Below, piece by piece: positions 20,215 to 34,686 of a DNA stretch of 64,000 bases (its first letter is position 1; each line of letters starts with the position of its first letter). Below the pieces are notes generated by a model. The model saw only the letters and a program-made list of their open reading frames with translations, was not told the DNA's origin and ran no database searches. The DNA is from Symbiodinium kawagutii (Eukaryota; Sar; Dinophyceae; Suessiales; Symbiodiniaceae): NCBI GenBank assembly GCA_009767595.1, contig VSDK01012543.1, forward strand, positions 879,834-943,833, given 5' to 3'. Made by a program: the position numbers and the translations under genes.

Positions 20215-20630
20215 TAGATAGAAAACATTGCGTTTGCCAAATTTCTCGGGTTCCCCGATTGATTTAGTTGATTCAGCTGGTTCTATCTGAGGATTTAATG
20301 GTATCTAATATATATCGTCAGGTCAGGGATATATCAATCCTCTAAATATACCAAACAGTTACTTGGATATAATCATGCCATAGGACTTAAAAAAGTAGTT
20401 CAGAGATACTTTCCCAAACAACTTACATGCATCTGGCATGTATCAATCCCCCGTTAATGATGTTAATGCAAAATTAAATGTCGCTGATACCTTTCTGACA
20501 TAGATGCGACCAAACATCCATAGACACATCCGTGCCATCAAACGTAATACTATTAAATTCCACCGCATTGCATTGCACTGCATTGCATTGAACGCATAAA
20601 TATATCTTGCATACAAACATTACATACACG

Positions 20631-20749
20631 TGATGGTTTCTCAAAATAAGGGGGACAAGATAGGGGGACCCCCCAATCATCCAGTTTATCAACAGTTTCT
20701 GGCAATAAACCAACCATTTTTGGCGTACCCATCTTTTAAGAAACCACCC
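20631..20749. mobile_element. Family A element
   Basis: GATGGTTTCTCAAAATAAGG to CATCTTTTAAGAAACCACC; the right half carries AAACCAACCATTTTTGGCGT. Confidence 0.6.
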
Positions 20750-20984
20750 GATGGTACTTGTTGAATCACTACTGTTGATCATTATCCCTTCTTTTTAACC
20801 ATGATTAGCCATTCATAACCATAGTCAACCATACTAAATCCCATGGTTTCCCCATCAAACCGCTTATAGCAACCCTATAAATACTCACCATTGATCCCAT
20901 GGTATCCCCTATAACTCCCCTGTAAATTCCATGGTTTCCCCTACTTGCTGACCATCCAACCATTGACGGTACAACTTCAACGCG

Positions 20985-21062
20985 GTCGTCGCTGTCTCGC
21001 CTACGAGGTTCAGCTCCACTGCTGGAGGAGACAGCGGTAGCCAGTGCCGCAGTACCTGGAAG
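20985..21062. other. GC-rich exon-like islet
   Basis: Minus reading after AACTTCCAG|G gives TAALATAVSSSSGAEPRR then RDSDDRVEVV. The plus strand is also partly open. Left flank is C-rich, right flank GGTGG-rich, as for other islets. Confidence 0.3.
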
Positions 21063-21130
21063 TTTGGTGGTGGCTAAGCCCTGCCACGGTCAATGGTTAA
21101 GCATGGGTATTAATTGCTATTATGCAATAA

Positions 21131-21232
21131 GGGTATGGGTCAATATTACCCATCAATATTAAGCAACTATAATAGGGAAAACAATGGTTAATGATGGGAA
21201 CCAGGGGTACAGGGTTTTGACCCACAGCCATA
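21131..21232 (-). mobile_element. Family B element with ATAA duplication
   Basis: GGGTATGGGTCAATATTACC to GGTTTTGACCCACAGCC, flanked by ATAA on both sides. Confidence 0.65.
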
Positions 21233-21599
21233 ATGGTTTAATAAGAGTGATGTAATTCATGTTTCATGGTTCATAGCCAATGGTGAAAAACGGTAGTGGT
21301 TAAAATGTTTCCACTACGGTTGCTACTCAGAATTCCGAATAGTTCATCTATGGGGTGAAACAGCTGACCTATGGTTTGATGAAAAATAATGAACGGTTTT
21401 GATCTTTAATGGCAAGCAAAGCTTGGCTAATCATGCCTAATGACGGTTGATCATGAATGATTACTGGCTGATATTGGGCAAGATATTGGCTCAGAATGGT
21501 CAATCATGACAAGACCATGACGGTGACGGTGACAGTGACACCAGCATCAGCGACCAGAAGAACAGCAGCAACAGCAAAAAGAACAGCAGCAACAGCCAA

Positions 21600-22490
<891 letters not shown>

Positions 22491-22512
22491 TGTGGAGCCA
22501 CCACTACTACTG

Positions 22513-22631
22513 TTTCAATGGATCTCTGTCCAAGGACTGCTGAGGCCACTGGGACCGCTGGGGCCGTGGTCACTCCGTGATCGTTGCCGCTCTGTGAAGC
22601 GATCCTGTGCCTGCGGCACTTGGAGAGTGCG
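22513..22631 (+). CDS. Candidate exon (plus reading preferred)
   Basis: Plus frame reads FQWISVQGLLRPLGPLG, then PWSLRDRCRSVKRS and CACGTWRV, ending at a strong donor GTGCG|GTGAGC. The minus strand is also open (SDHGPSGPSGLSSPW). The start is unclear because the trinucleotide tract abuts it. It resembles the islet at 25418 in having LLR and WSLR on plus and GPSG...PW on minus. Confidence 0.35.
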
Positions 22632-22689
22632 GTGAGCTCGAGCGACATCGGGGAGTGGCAACCCACTGGTGAATGATCGATTAATGTGG

Positions 22690-23010
22690 GTTTAATGATG
22701 GTTAAGTGCTGGTTTCATGTTGGTTTTATGATGGTTTAATGATGGCTAATGTTGGTTTAATGTTGGTTTAATGATGGTTCATGTTGGTATAATGATAGTT
22801 TAATGGTGGTTTATGTTGGGGTAATGTTGGTTTTATGATGGTTTAATGCTGGCTAATGTGTTGGACCTGGATTAATGTTGGTTTAATGATGGTTAAGTGC
22901 TGGTTTGATGTTGGTGTAACGTTGGTTTAATGATGGTTTAATGTTGGGGTAATGATGGTTTATGACGGTTAAGTCGTGGTTTCATGTCGGTTTAGTGATG
23001 GTTTAATGAT
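22690..23010. repeat. Degenerate GGTTTAATGATG tandem tract
   Basis: Irregular 12- to 24-bp units of TGATGGTTTAATGTTGG, the G-rich right flank of the 22.5 kb islet. Confidence 0.75.
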
Positions 23011-23019
23011 ATATACTGA

Positions 23020-23680
23020 GCTCATTGCTAAGAATAGTGCTCACACAACATGAACCAAAGAATTGATAAGACCAGCAAAAGCAAGCAACCAGGGCAACTC
23101 CAACGTGACTCATCAAGCAACGAGCCTGTGCAACTACCCTGAGTCACGACAATTAGCAACACAATGATGGCTTCCTCCAAGTGATTATCCTCCCCTGAAA
23201 ACCCTGGACAGCAAAACCAACTACTTGGAGGTGATAAATGGGCGCCCCTGCTCCGTGGTAGCCGGCTGCAGAGTGCTGCAGGACTTTGTTTTGTACCCTG
23301 GCTTGATGTATGTAGGACTACCTGGTGCTGGTCAGATAAGCGGAAACTCCGTCATGGACAATGGCGATACTTCATAAGTTGTTGTTAGTATGCAAATATC
23401 CAGGAGTCTTGGTTTGCATCATCATGCTCGCGTTAGATTGTAAACTCTAACAACCTGGTGCTCCTGTGCCATTCATCTTCAACGCCCATCCCCCATCATC
23501 AACAGTTTCTATCATGAAATTTCGAACCAACCAACCCAAAAATCAACCAATCAACAAACGAGCTAACATTGTGATATTGCTGCCATCTTGAATGTTGTTG
23601 GTTGTATCCTGCTACTATTGATTGTTACTGGCTATTAGGCAACCGACTGGCCAACTGTCATAATCTTTTGATACCACATG
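23020..23680. other. Non-repetitive stretch with no gene seen
   Basis: Mixed-composition sequence with a slightly GC-richer patch at 23225-23340. No supported frame. Confidence 0.4.
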
Positions 23681-23688
23681 GATGTTTC

Positions 23689-23794
23689 TTAGAATAGGGG
23701 ACCCCCCAAATCATCCTTCATGAACTATTTGTAGAATAGGGGACTCCCCAAATCATCCTTCATTTTTTGATGTCCCCTATTTTAAGAAACCGCC
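23689..23794. mobile_element. Family A element with ACAT duplication and internal repeat
   Basis: GGATGTTTCTTAGAATAGGG to CTATTTTAAGAAACCGCC, flanked by ACAT. AGAATAGGGGAC-CCCAAATCATCC occurs twice inside. Confidence 0.65.
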
Positions 23795-24053
23795 ACATTG
23801 TGATTCGTTTTGGATTGGCTCCTTATCATCATGTAGTCACAATCTTAGCAACTCTTCACCATCATTCACCCACCAATTTTCCATCATTTACATACCCAAC
23901 CTCAACCAACCAACATCATTAAGCCATCCCTAAGCTGTCCCTAAGCCTGAGCCCTCAGCAAGGCACCCCTAAGCCATGCAACCAACATCAACCATCCAAC
24001 ATCTTCACCTCGTCCAGCCATCATTCACCACCCATCAGCGCTTAGCACCGCTT

Positions 24054-24125
24054 CTTCCCTTGGCACAGGCTGCAGAAGCTGCTGATGCGCTGGGGCTCGC
24101 AGGTGAGCAGTGCGAGCTCGGTCGT
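24054..24125. other. GC-rich exon-like islet
   Basis: Plus: GGCACAG|GCTGCAG reading AAEAADALGLA to GCAG|GTGAGC. Minus: QIQDDRARTAHLRAPAH then QQLLQPVPREE. Both are plausible; the plus donor is the better consensus. Confidence 0.35.
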
Positions 24126-24897
24126 CCTGGATTTGTTTTTGCGGAACATGAACAAGAAGCTGGTGAAAATGGTGAAAAATGATGGCTTGTGAGGCTACTA
24201 AGATGGGTACTTGCTGGTGAAATGATGGTGAACTATGATGGTCAATGATGGTTAGTGATGGTGTATGAATAGTGATGCTTGATTTGTTCATGAATGATAA
24301 GCTGGTTCACGGAAACAAAGCGGTTAACAAAGTGGTTCACTGATGGTTTTAAGTTGGCTGGTCATGATTAAATTGTCGTTAGCAGCAGGTGAATGATGGA
24401 ATAATGGCAAAATGCTTGTTAACTGGTGGTTAATGTTGGTTGAATGGTGGTTATACAAATGTCAATATTGATTCATTGCATGATGATTGAATTCGTTGAT
24501 CATATACTGGCTCCAGCTCTTCGGCTGCAGGAGGTGAATGTGCGGCAATGATGTCCTGTGGTGTTGCTTATGGTCGACTCGATCTTTGGCTTGTCATTCC
24601 CAAATAATGGGCATTGCTCGCTCCAGTTTGAACCACGAAGCCATTCTTTTGGGGGGACCGGCATGGCCTAAGAAACGCCAACAGTGTCATTGGTGATTTT
24701 CGGTGATTGCGCTCTCTAGTGATGTGCTGCCAACATGTCGGTTGTTAATCAACCCGAACTATATCAGAGGTCGCATTTTGCCGTACTATGCTGCGAAAAA
24801 TATCAGTCAGACCATGCTGGGAAGCATCCTGACCTTTATCAACCATGGTTTATCGACGCACATATGCAGAACCGTTTTGGCCACGATCAGCATGATC

Positions 24898-24951
24898 ACT
24901 CATGCTGGTGACCATATGGCTTCGACTCATGCTGGTGACCATATGGCTTCG
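24898..24951. repeat. 27-bp direct duplication
   Basis: ACTCATGCTGGTGACCATAT plus GGCTTCG occurs twice in tandem. Confidence 0.85.
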
Positions 24952-25417
24952 GGTCAAAATGCTACAACTCTTTTTACATCCCTCACTTGAAAGGAAAAGC
25001 TGGCTTGTGGGCGTGTTCGCCTACTGGTTTGTTTGCTTGCTTGGTATTGGCCCATCCTCACTGTCATTGAATATTGATAATCTTTGGTATCCACTATTAA
25101 CCTTAGTCACATAATGGGGTAATCGTGCTTTTTGGATGGTTGGCTGATTGCTATTGTTGTCCATTAGCAATGACCATGAAACAACATCAGCCATCATTCG
25201 CATGATTGCTGACTACTGATACTGAACAAACGTTACAAAACGTGCGATACATCACATGACATAAACAATCATATTTAACCATGTTTCGCCAGCCGTTAGC
25301 AACGAAAGATCAGTTGCGGCATCATCTTTCTTTAATCACTATTATCCATTCTTAGATCAAATTCACTGCCATCATCAACTAGTTGGTTCCGGTGAACCGC
25401 CGTTTCTCACTTGCTAG

Positions 25418-25512
25418 AACCAGCGACTGGAACTTACCACCTTCCCACGGCTCCTCCGAACTGCCGCTGGGACCAAAGTCCAGTACCTCCCGCTCGATTG
25501 GTCGCTTCGAAG
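25418..25512 (+). CDS. Candidate exon (plus reading slightly preferred)
   Basis: Plus: TTGCTAG|AAC reading NQRLELTTFPRLLRTAAG then TKVQYLPLDWSLR to CGAAG|GTTGGG, 95 bp. Minus alternative (25504-25438): RPIEREVLDFGPSGSS then EEPWEG with a textbook donor GTAAGT. Each strand has good splice signals, so only a transcript can decide. Confidence 0.35.
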
Positions 25513-25519
25513 GTTGGGA

Positions 25520-27330
25520 ACCCTGTGGTGAAACCGTTGATCCACAGTGATGGGGATCATTGCTGTGGGGATCACGGCTAACCTGTGTCGGGGATCATTG
25601 CTGTGGCCAGCTTTGGTTGGCCAATGTTGGGCATCTTTCTTCGGATTGTTTAACATCATTGCGAAGAAACTTGTGGTCTAATGGCATCGACATGGCGGAA
25701 ACCCGTTGACCATTGACATTCGCTCACCATGGGTTCCGCCATTGTTTAAAAATACCCGGGTTGCAAGGGATATACTGATGCAGGTACATTTTATGGAAAA
25801 AGTACAATCACACAGAAGATACATTGATAATATCCTGGTAATTTCACTGATTCATTATGATGTTAATTCACGACCAACCAGTATAAACCAGGATTCACCG
25901 AGACCAGCTTATCACCCATGAATCACTTGGAACATGTCAAACCTTATGGACCAGCTATTCCACCACGTTCAAACCTTGTTTCCGACCATTTGGCCTTGGT
26001 TGAAAACCATTTGCAAACTGCTTGGGTCATTCCACCATCAAATCCTAGCATTGACATGCTTACCCTGTGAATAAACTCCCGTAGAAGTGGAAAGTCCACG
26101 CCTACTGATTTACCTGTCGTTAGTTGGCCGGTTTCGACTTCCAGGTTGGTTTCTCAAAGGGTAACCATATCACAGCAAATCTGAGTGCCACTTTTAACCA
26201 TAATCAAACATTCTGAAACAGATTTATGAACTTCGAGTAACCACAATGCACTATCCTTGTTAACGGTTGTCCAGTATTACTTTAATCGCTATTAACCATG
26301 ACTTATCATTTAATTGGCAATCAGCCTGTCAAGTAGCTTCTGATGCTTTCAATTGTTGTCTCCCCCCTTCCTCAACCAATAATATCTATCGATCATCAGC
26401 TTGTCAAACAGCTGCAACCATCCTTCACCAGTATTAATCACCATCTTCCACTACTTGCCATGATGAACCATAGTATTAAACATCGCGCACCAACCTTTCA
26501 TCCATCACTCATACTACTACTTGCTGTGATGAACCTTTATTTGCCCAAAGAACATCGAAGAATGAGACTATCAGCTATCAAATACTTCACTAGCAATTAC
26601 AGTACTAACCGGTCATAATTGCGATTAACAATCATGGTTAGTACTTCTAACCACTATCTGTTGTAAACCACTGTTCAACAATAAATGAATCACTAATGAA
26701 CCTTCAATTAGACACTTAGCACCCATTAAGTAACCATCATTAACCAACCATAACCATGAGTTGCCCATCAGTTGACGGTCATTGACCACCTTCTTAACCA
26801 TTCAGTAACCATTTCATTGACCATCTGTTCACCGCCCAGGTGGTTAACCGTCCTTCTTAACCTCATAAGCCACCTTATTAACCATCCTCAAGCACCATTC
26901 ACCAACCATCTAAGCATCGTATCAACCACCTTGAGTCAACCAGCCATTAATCACCTTATTAACCATTAACCATTGAGGTTGAGTTAACCTCACCTGTATT
27001 AAGGTTATTGAGGTGGTTAATCACCTTATTAACCTCACATTAAGCACCCTTTTTCACCTCATTAAGCACGTCATCATTAACCAACATTAATCTTCAGTTG
27101 ACCATCATTAACCAACCAACATTCACCAAGATCATTCACCATCATTAACCAACCAAACACGAAGTCACCATGAGTTACCAACCAACGATTCACCATCATC
27201 AACCATCATTAATCAACAGTTAATGACCACCATCAACAACCATCAACCAACATTAACCATCATTAACCAACATTAATCTTATAGGTGCAAACCATCATTA
27301 ACCAACCAACCATCTATCCCTCAACCACGA
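25520..27330. other. Gene-free stretch, C-rich towards its right end
   Basis: Mixed sequence becoming dense in AACCATCATTAACC words from 26.7 kb. It includes TTAACCTCACCTGTATTAAGG with complementary neighbours at 26.97-27.05 kb. No exon islet is seen. Confidence 0.45.
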
Positions 27331-27336
27331 AGTGCC

Positions 27337-27398
27337 ACCATCACCGGTCGCACCAGCTGCGGTGCCCAAGAGCTGCGACCACCGGGAGCACCTTAGTA
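27337..27398. other. GC-rich exon-like islet
   Basis: Between CGCACCAG and CACCTTA|GTAAGG on plus (AVPKSCDHREHL in one frame). Minus frames are shorter. Confidence 0.3.
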
Positions 27399-27885
27399 AG
27401 GCTAGTGAGATGGTTACTTGGTGGTTGAATGATGATTAAATGATGAAAAACTGATGGTTCTTGGATGGTTCATGGATGGTTCGAAAGGCCAATCAGGGTG
27501 AAAAGTGGTGAAAAATGGCTACTAGGATGGTTCCGTAGTGGTAAGTTGATGGCGAACTGATGGTGAATGGATGGTTGGTTGATGATTGATTCTTGACCAA
27601 TGGATTGTTTTGTGAGGATTAACAGATACTGTGAATGATCGTTATTCGATTGTCAATGGATGGTAACTTGGTGGTTGCTTATACAATGGTTTGGCTAAGA
27701 ACGGTTGATCATGCTGGATAAGGGTGAACATATGTTTTATAATGATTCATAGCAATGGTTATTGAATCATTATCATATTATAAATGATAATAGCACTAGC
27801 TATGTCATATATTCACCATTAATATGTTTTATATGGATGATTATATCATGGGTGGCAATAAATTCTGGCCTAACCGGCACAGGCG

Positions 27886-27945
27886 GACCAACGGGAGCTG
27901 TGCTGCGGGGATGGGGGAAGGGGTGGTCCTTCGCCAAGGGGTGGT
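27886..27945 (+). CDS. Candidate exon
   Basis: CGGCACAG|GCG reading ADQRELCCGDGGRGG on plus. The donor is unclear in the GGTGG-rich flank. Confidence 0.3.
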
Positions 27946-27999
27946 TCGGTGGTGGTTAATGGATGCTTAAGGATGGTTAGTAAGGCTGGTAAGATGGTT

Positions 28000-28066
28000 A
28001 CTTTGTAAGGCTAGTGAGTAAGGCTTGTAAGGCTAGTGAGTAAGGCTTGTAAGGCTAGTAAGATGG
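28000..28066. repeat. Tandem AAGGCTAGTGAGTAAGGCTTGT repeat
   Basis: Three to four units of 21-22 bp beside a GGTTAGTAAGGCTGGTAAG variant. Confidence 0.7.
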
Positions 28067-29213
28067 TGGTCCAATGTTCGTTAAATGATGGTGAAACGAT
28101 AACGAATGGACCTTTGCGGTTACTTGACGGTTTAGATGGACATGAATCATCATGAACGGTTGATATTGGTGGGTAAGGACAATCTTGTTGATAATGATTC
28201 GTAGCAATGCTTAATGATGATTAATGGTGGTTGTTGAATGGTTGATGATGGCTGATAGTGATAGATAGTGATGGCTACTTGGTGAACTCAACATCGCTAC
28301 TGGATGGTGAATCGATGCTTGAACAATGGGGACTTGATGGTTTCACAAATGCTAGATCAATGGTTAAGACTCCTTGGTGGATAGATAGTGATTAGTGTAT
28401 GGTTGATAAGATGGTTACTTGGTTACTTAAATGGTGGCTTGACAAACGGCGATTCATGGGTGATTGAATCATGGGTCAATCATGGCCAAATGGTGGTTTG
28501 CTCGTGGATGATGACCAATGATTGAGGGTGGTTTGGCGATGCTTCGTGATGCTTGATACTGGTAATTTAGTCGTAACTTGTTTTGTGACGGTTCAGAATT
28601 GGAATACTGGCTGACCTAGAGCTAGAAGCCTCAATGGTTTGCAATGATGCACCAATTAATCAGTGATCATTGGGGCACATGCATACATTCAGGGAGCAAC
28701 CCGCAACCAACAAAAATGTGAGGCTTCCTGAGGCGCAAAGATGTAACTACGCTTGCTTGTTCTATTCTTGCTGTTATAAGATTGTAGCGAGGTAACAACC
28801 AGCAACCACCTGTTGTGATCACCGTTGCACATGACCAACTGACGCTTGCGATGACATGAAATACTATGAAGAGAAGGTGGACATAGGCAGCGAAGTCCCA
28901 AAACAAGTGGTACCTCCAAACTACTAATACCACTGGGTAAATATCAAATGTACTGATAAGTTGGCTATGGTACCTACTAGTGAATTACCCAACTATTAGC
29001 TAATCAAGCAATAGCTAATTGGCCGACCAAACTATTAAAACTAATGAGCTAATCAAACCATTTAAACTGGCTAACTGAACTGGTGTTATGGCTATTGGGG
29101 AGCCCAACAGTTGGCTATGGCAATCGCTTAACCCAACTGCATGAAACCACTAGCCATGGCCCACCTCACCCAGATGGCTTGGCCACCCCCACCTTGGCCT
29201 AAAGCCGAAGCAG

Positions 29214-29279
29214 GCAAGGACCGGGTGCGACGCATCCTCGGCGTCCAATATGCGGTGGAGGATGGTGGCATGAATGCTG
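29214..29279 (+). CDS. Candidate exon
   Basis: GAAGCAG|GC then KDRVRRILGVQYAVEDGG and MNA to GCTG|GTTATG. The minus strand is also open (ILDAEDASHPVLACFGF). Confidence 0.35.
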
Positions 29280-29289
29280 GTTATGAGTG

Positions 29290-31160
29290 CTGCTAAGATG
29301 ATTCATGGTGGTTGCTATCTTTTTAATTGCTGATCTTAATGATGATTGATGATTGTAAAATAACAATTGTCGAGAATGTATGATAATTCGCAGTACTTAG
29401 TCTTTGCTCATAATCGGCGTCATTAACAAGGAGGAAAATACCAAAACCTCGGGGATGGTGATGACTCAAATATGCATTGCTTCCCGAAACTACTACAACC
29501 ATGGGTCTTGGCCAGGTCAAGCCAACCTGTTGTTGCAGATCGGTCCAGTGGTCATACCATTTCTTGGCAAAGTTTGATCGAACCATGACACGGAACTCCC
29601 TTCTGACATGGATACCACCATCAGTTTCACCAGAAATAGGCGGTGATTAATCATCAAATACAATTAGAACATGATGGATTACCTGATAGATGGTGATTCA
29701 CCAGAAATAGCTGGTTATTAAATACCGCCTATCATGATCTATAGATCTATGGATCTCTCATTAACAAACATGTAAGTCACCAGCAATGGATCTCTATTTA
29801 TCCATTAATTATCAGTTGTTGCTTCTGGACCTATGGATCTCTCGTTAACAAACAGCTGGTTATTCAACTGCTCATCAAATACAAGCTATTTCTGATTGAT
29901 TTACCAGCTATTTGCTTCTGGACCTATGGATCTCTCATTAACAACTAACCCATCCACCAACCCACCACTGATGCCAAGAGTCTGCGAGGTGAAGTCTTCC
30001 TAGCGAAGCGGCACCGTGACCCAGGTTGACAGGTGAGCTTGGGGGTGGGTCTAGTGTCCAGCTGGCAAGGAAACTATGGAAATCCAAGCAACCAGCTAGG
30101 TTTGGTTGAATATCTAGCAGGTTTGAACATCTAGATATAAGGCATAAGTAGGGTTGAAAATCTAGATATTCAATCCAGAAGGGTTTGGGCATAAGTTTTG
30201 CTAAATAATTCGCAGTCAACGGTTGATTCGATATTGATGTTCCGGGTTCTGTTCATCATATACTACCTGTGAAGTTAAGAGGTTGATCGTCATCTTTTCT
30301 ATTAGGAAACACGATAGTATCAGCAGGTGTGGCAGGACTGGGCTTGATGGCATGTTTCTGTTTATCTCAACTATATGGCAATGAGTTCATATGCTGGTGC
30401 CGAAATCCCAGAGCTATGTGACCACCATCCGCCATTCACTGTCCATTGTAAGCAATCTGTCGACAAAGAGGGTAGATGATACTGTTTCCGAGTGACCATT
30501 ATCAATCATCATCAATCAATCATTTGCCGTTGTTGACTACTGTCAGCGATCATCAAACAGCTTCAGCATTTGCCGCATTGACTCACCATCATCAACCCGC
30601 CATTGACCATCCTCGAGCGGTTAGCGAAAACTAATTGCAACAACCCTCATCAAGTATCATCTTTGGCTGCTGCCTGTTCATCGTGCGTTAGCCATCAACA
30701 ATCATCGTTGAGCAACAGCTCTTTACCGTTTATTGCTACTATAGTATAGCCAAATTGTTCTGGGTTCCTACTGGAACCATCATAATCATTTAGCCATCAG
30801 CAACCCATCCAAACACACCTTGCCCATCCTTTTATGCTTGATTGATCATTGTTCATCATTCTAAACCATCATGAATCATCATTTGTCAACCAATAATGAG
30901 TTTAGCCACTTCGTACAACTACTGTGAAAACTATTCAGTACCATACCAATGACCACTTTGTATAAACTCTTAACCATCATAAACGAAAAACCCAATTATT
31001 CCATACCAACCCCCAACCAACCACTATATAACTATCGTTCACCTCAGATTCACCATCTTAACCAGCCATCACAACCAGCCACCATATCCAACCATTCACC
31101 AGCCATTCACCAACCATCATATAACCATCACTTACTCATTTAATTCCCGAAGATTCACCA
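29290..31160. other. Gene-free stretch
   Basis: Contains direct repeats of GGACCTATGGATCTCTC (about 29745, 29829, 29919) and AATAGCTGGTTATT words. A small GC-richer patch at 30000-30060 has no convincing frame. Confidence 0.4.
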
Positions 31161-31164
31161 CCAT

Positions 31165-31268
31165 ACTTGGATGTGCACCCCCACGGCTCGTAAGTGGTCA
31201 CAATTCCCATGGTTTCTAGGCGTTATGGGCCTATCACCATGGTTATAACCCCAGGTTCACATCCAAGT
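31165..31268 (+). mobile_element. Family C inverted-repeat element
   Basis: Ends ACTTGGATGTGCACC and GGTTCACATCCAAGT form an inverted repeat. The body matches 357-468 in reverse. No clear target duplication. Confidence 0.6.
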
Positions 31269-31489
31269 AACCAGCCATCATCACCAACCATCATATCCAA
31301 CCATTCACCAACCATTTACCAAACCATTCACCAATCATTCATCACCAACCAGCCATCACCAACCAACCAGCCATCACCAACCAGCCATTAAGCAACCAGC
31401 CATGGCAATCAATCATTCAGCACCCATTCACCAACCATTCATTAATCATTCAGCAAAAAGCCATCACCAACCAACCCGTCATCCAAGCC

Positions 31490-31600
31490 ACCAAGCTGCT
31501 GCCTCTCTGGGCCGCCCCACCGGGCTATGACCAGGTCCCTGCGGCATGAGCCACGCGTCCAGCGAGGTGCTGGTGCCCTGGATCCAAGCGATGAGTCGTT
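31490..31600. other. GC-rich exon-like islet
   Basis: Minus: ATCCAG|GGC reading GTSTSLDAWLMPQGP to a GTCATA donor (31532-31577). Plus: KLLPLWAAPPGYDQ to CAG|GTCCCT. Unresolved. Confidence 0.35.
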
Positions 31601-31639
31601 GGAGGTGGCTGGGGTGGAGGATGGGTGGTCAGCTGGTGA

Positions 31640-33290
31640 AATCCTGGGGAAATGATGGGGAAATGATGGATTGAATGGAGGGTTAGATGATGGTTCAATG
31701 AAGTTGAAGGGTTAATTGATGGTTGGAGAAGGTTCAGTGAAGGGTTATAAGCTGAGGATAGTTTCAATAGTTGTGACTCAATGATAATAAATGCCATTGG
31801 TAAAGTGCGTCGTCAAGGTGAAATGAGGGTAATTTTTCTTTCATCATTGGTTGTGAGTGAAATGATGGATAAACCGTGGTTGAACAACGATAGATGAGGG
31901 TAGATAAACATGGTTTATGCGCTAGTTCATGATGGTCAAATGGTGGCTTCATGATGGTCAAAAGCAACCAAGAGATAGGTCATTGGTCATTATGGTGTAT
32001 CGGCGGTGACAGGATCGTCCAAATAATAGACAATGAGCAAACTAGTAGCGGTTAAACGCGGGTGCTGGTGGTGAACCAGCTGGCTAGACAATAGATAAGG
32101 ATGGTCAAGAATGACTAATGTTTAACCTCGTGGATGATGAATCTATCAATGATGGTTGACGATGACTAGTCAATAGTGATGAATCATGCAAAATGATGGT
32201 TTGTCATCTTTGATGTTGATTGTATGATGTTTGAAGATGATTGTAGAGGGAGGATAGTAAGCAACAATAACCAACCAGAATGATGTTCATAAGAATCATG
32301 ACGATGGACAATGACAAATGGTTCACCCAGCGTGTAATGGAGCCGCTCTGCTGTTTGATCAGTGTCCAGGCGACGTGGAAAATCATCATCCCTTGGTGTG
32401 CTTTTACTACTGAGCCTGGTATTTCTTGGAAAATGGCTGATGTCCTACGAGAAAATGTTGATGTCCTACAACGAACGCTGGTCCGGTTTTGGATGCCCGA
32501 GGCTTTGCAGTTGATTAGAATCATTTATACATATTTTCAAATTTGCAATTACCTGATGGGTATCATGTTGTGTGCAACGGCTTTGATGAACCTGTGGTTG
32601 TGGCTGTAAAGTCATTGGAAAACACATGGCAAGCAAAAAGAACACTGAAACACCAAGCACAACAGGCAATCTACACCTCTGTCCATTTGAACCTTCCTTT
32701 AACACTGACCCCAATTACGCGAGGTTAAAACTCTCAACTTACAACGGTACTGCCTACCATGTATTTCTATTTGTCCTTCATGGCTTTTATCATGTCATGG
32801 CTGCACCGCCATGCGTTTGGAGCAACGAAGCTATGCTCAACCGCTTGTTCTGGGGGTAAACTAGTTGCCCGTGGCGCATGAAAAGAAAAATATACTATCA
32901 ATTTTCACGCCCTATGACCAACCTTTGCTCACTCTTACGATCATTGAAGTTAGATTTCCTGCGAAGTGTTCCATCAAGCAGTTTTAGAACCTACTTGCGC
33001 GATGCGAAATGGCGATGATGATCATGGGGGCTATGCCGGTAGGTTCCTATGACTCCTTGCAGGGCTCATGCTCCTCCCAACTAAACCAGTTACACAGCAA
33101 AAGGAGTCCAGTGCACTGACCCACCAACTAAACGCAAAGAAAAGCTGCAGCCTGAACTAATCAGCCTTCCTTGCTGGTTGACGGTTGGCAACATGGAACA
33201 ACAAGGAAAATGAAACCAACCAAACGCATCAACCAATCAGCCTTCCTTCAACTTCCTTGGTCTTCCCAGGTTTTGTTGGCTTCATGCTGA
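31640..33290. other. Mostly gene-free; one unplaced frame
   Basis: G-rich TGATGG words grade into ordinary sequence. A plus frame at 32280-32609 and shorter frames to 32859 have no recognised family and no splice signals. Confidence 0.35.
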
Positions 33291-33304
33291 GTAACCAAGC
33301 ACAG

Positions 33305-33418
33305 GTCAGCTGGCAACGACGCAGCGGCCGTGCGCCTGGCGTTTGGAGGGCAAAGTGGTGGCGCTATCGCCCACCGCCTGAGGGCAGCGCTGGAGAAAAC
33401 GCGGCAACCAGAACAATG
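33305..33418 (+). CDS. Candidate exon with good splice sites
   Basis: AAGCACAG|G then SAGNDAAAVRLAFGGQ, SGGAIAHRLRAALEK, TRQPEQ to CAATG|GTGAGT: 114 bp, same phase at both ends, Ala-rich and soluble-looking. Function unknown. A shorter minus reading exists (CPQAVGDSATTLPSKRQ). Confidence 0.45.
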
Positions 33419-34686
33419 GTGAGTTGATATGAGCTATTCAATTATTGGTGAGTTGATGATTCAGAATGATATTGAAAATGAAAAGGGTTGCCATTTCAGA
33501 ATCGAAAATGATTGATGTTCAAAATAGCAACCACAATGGTTGAAATTTCACAAGGATAACCATTCTGGTGGTTACTTCTGGTGGCTACTTCTGGTGGTGA
33601 TACCCTGGCAAACTAACCCGGAAGTAGAAAATCCACTCTTTTATAACGGCTTTATCTACAAAGGAAATGAGATTTTCAGCTTCCAGATTGGTTTGCCAGA
33701 GGGTAATCATTTGTTGAAAATGGTTGATATTGAAAATCATGTTTCGTCATAGTTGATAATTGAGAAGGGTAACCTACAAGAGCAGCAAGAGCAAGATTAG
33801 CAGCCATGACAAAAACAACAGATCCAAATATCTAGAAACACACTTTTGTTTGTGTTGATGTATGTTTATCTGAATATATTTGTATCTATAGATATGTCTT
33901 TTTAAAAAAATATATATATATATGAATCGATAAACACATATACCGTACCATTAAGAATTATCATTGCTTGACATCAGCCTGATGCTTTGAGTGTTTCTCA
34001 AGTCGGGGTGAGGATTGCTGACAGAGCCAGCAGCTTGTCCGACACCATGCAGATTTTGTATCTATTTCTTTTGCATGTAATATGGATTCAACAATGAAGA
34101 ACACCTACTTGCTTGCATCTATTTTGTATCCATTTCTTTTGTTTGTAATTGTGGCTTATGAATGTTTGTCAATCCAAGCTGAGATTCACGGACTGAGGAG
34201 CAACCAGATTACTAGGAAACCCGCCCATTGACTCTGTAAAAACTACGAACTGGTCCCTCCGTTGCCAACAGCTCCCAATAGTTGATATGCGCTCGTTCAA
34301 ACCAGAATATGTCACGTCGATCCAGATCATTCCCAGGTAGTACATTTTCTTCCATCGAAAAAATGATATCGCACGAATCATACCTACACCATCCAGTTCA
34401 TGATGGTGAATCATACCTACACCATCCGCTTCACAATTGTAGGTGTCTACAAATGGTGGTTCGTTCAAATACCCCAGAAAACACGAAAAAGTGTTCGTGA
34501 TGATTATAAAGCAACCACTTTATAGAATATCGAATACCATGGGTTGAAACCACTATTATTATAAACCACCATATTACAAATATCAAACCACCATTGAAAC
34601 CACCAAATGCTGCTACTTTGATATTTATAATGGTGAAACTGCCAGATTGGGAATTGGGTGGTTTACAATTCCACTGATAAATATTA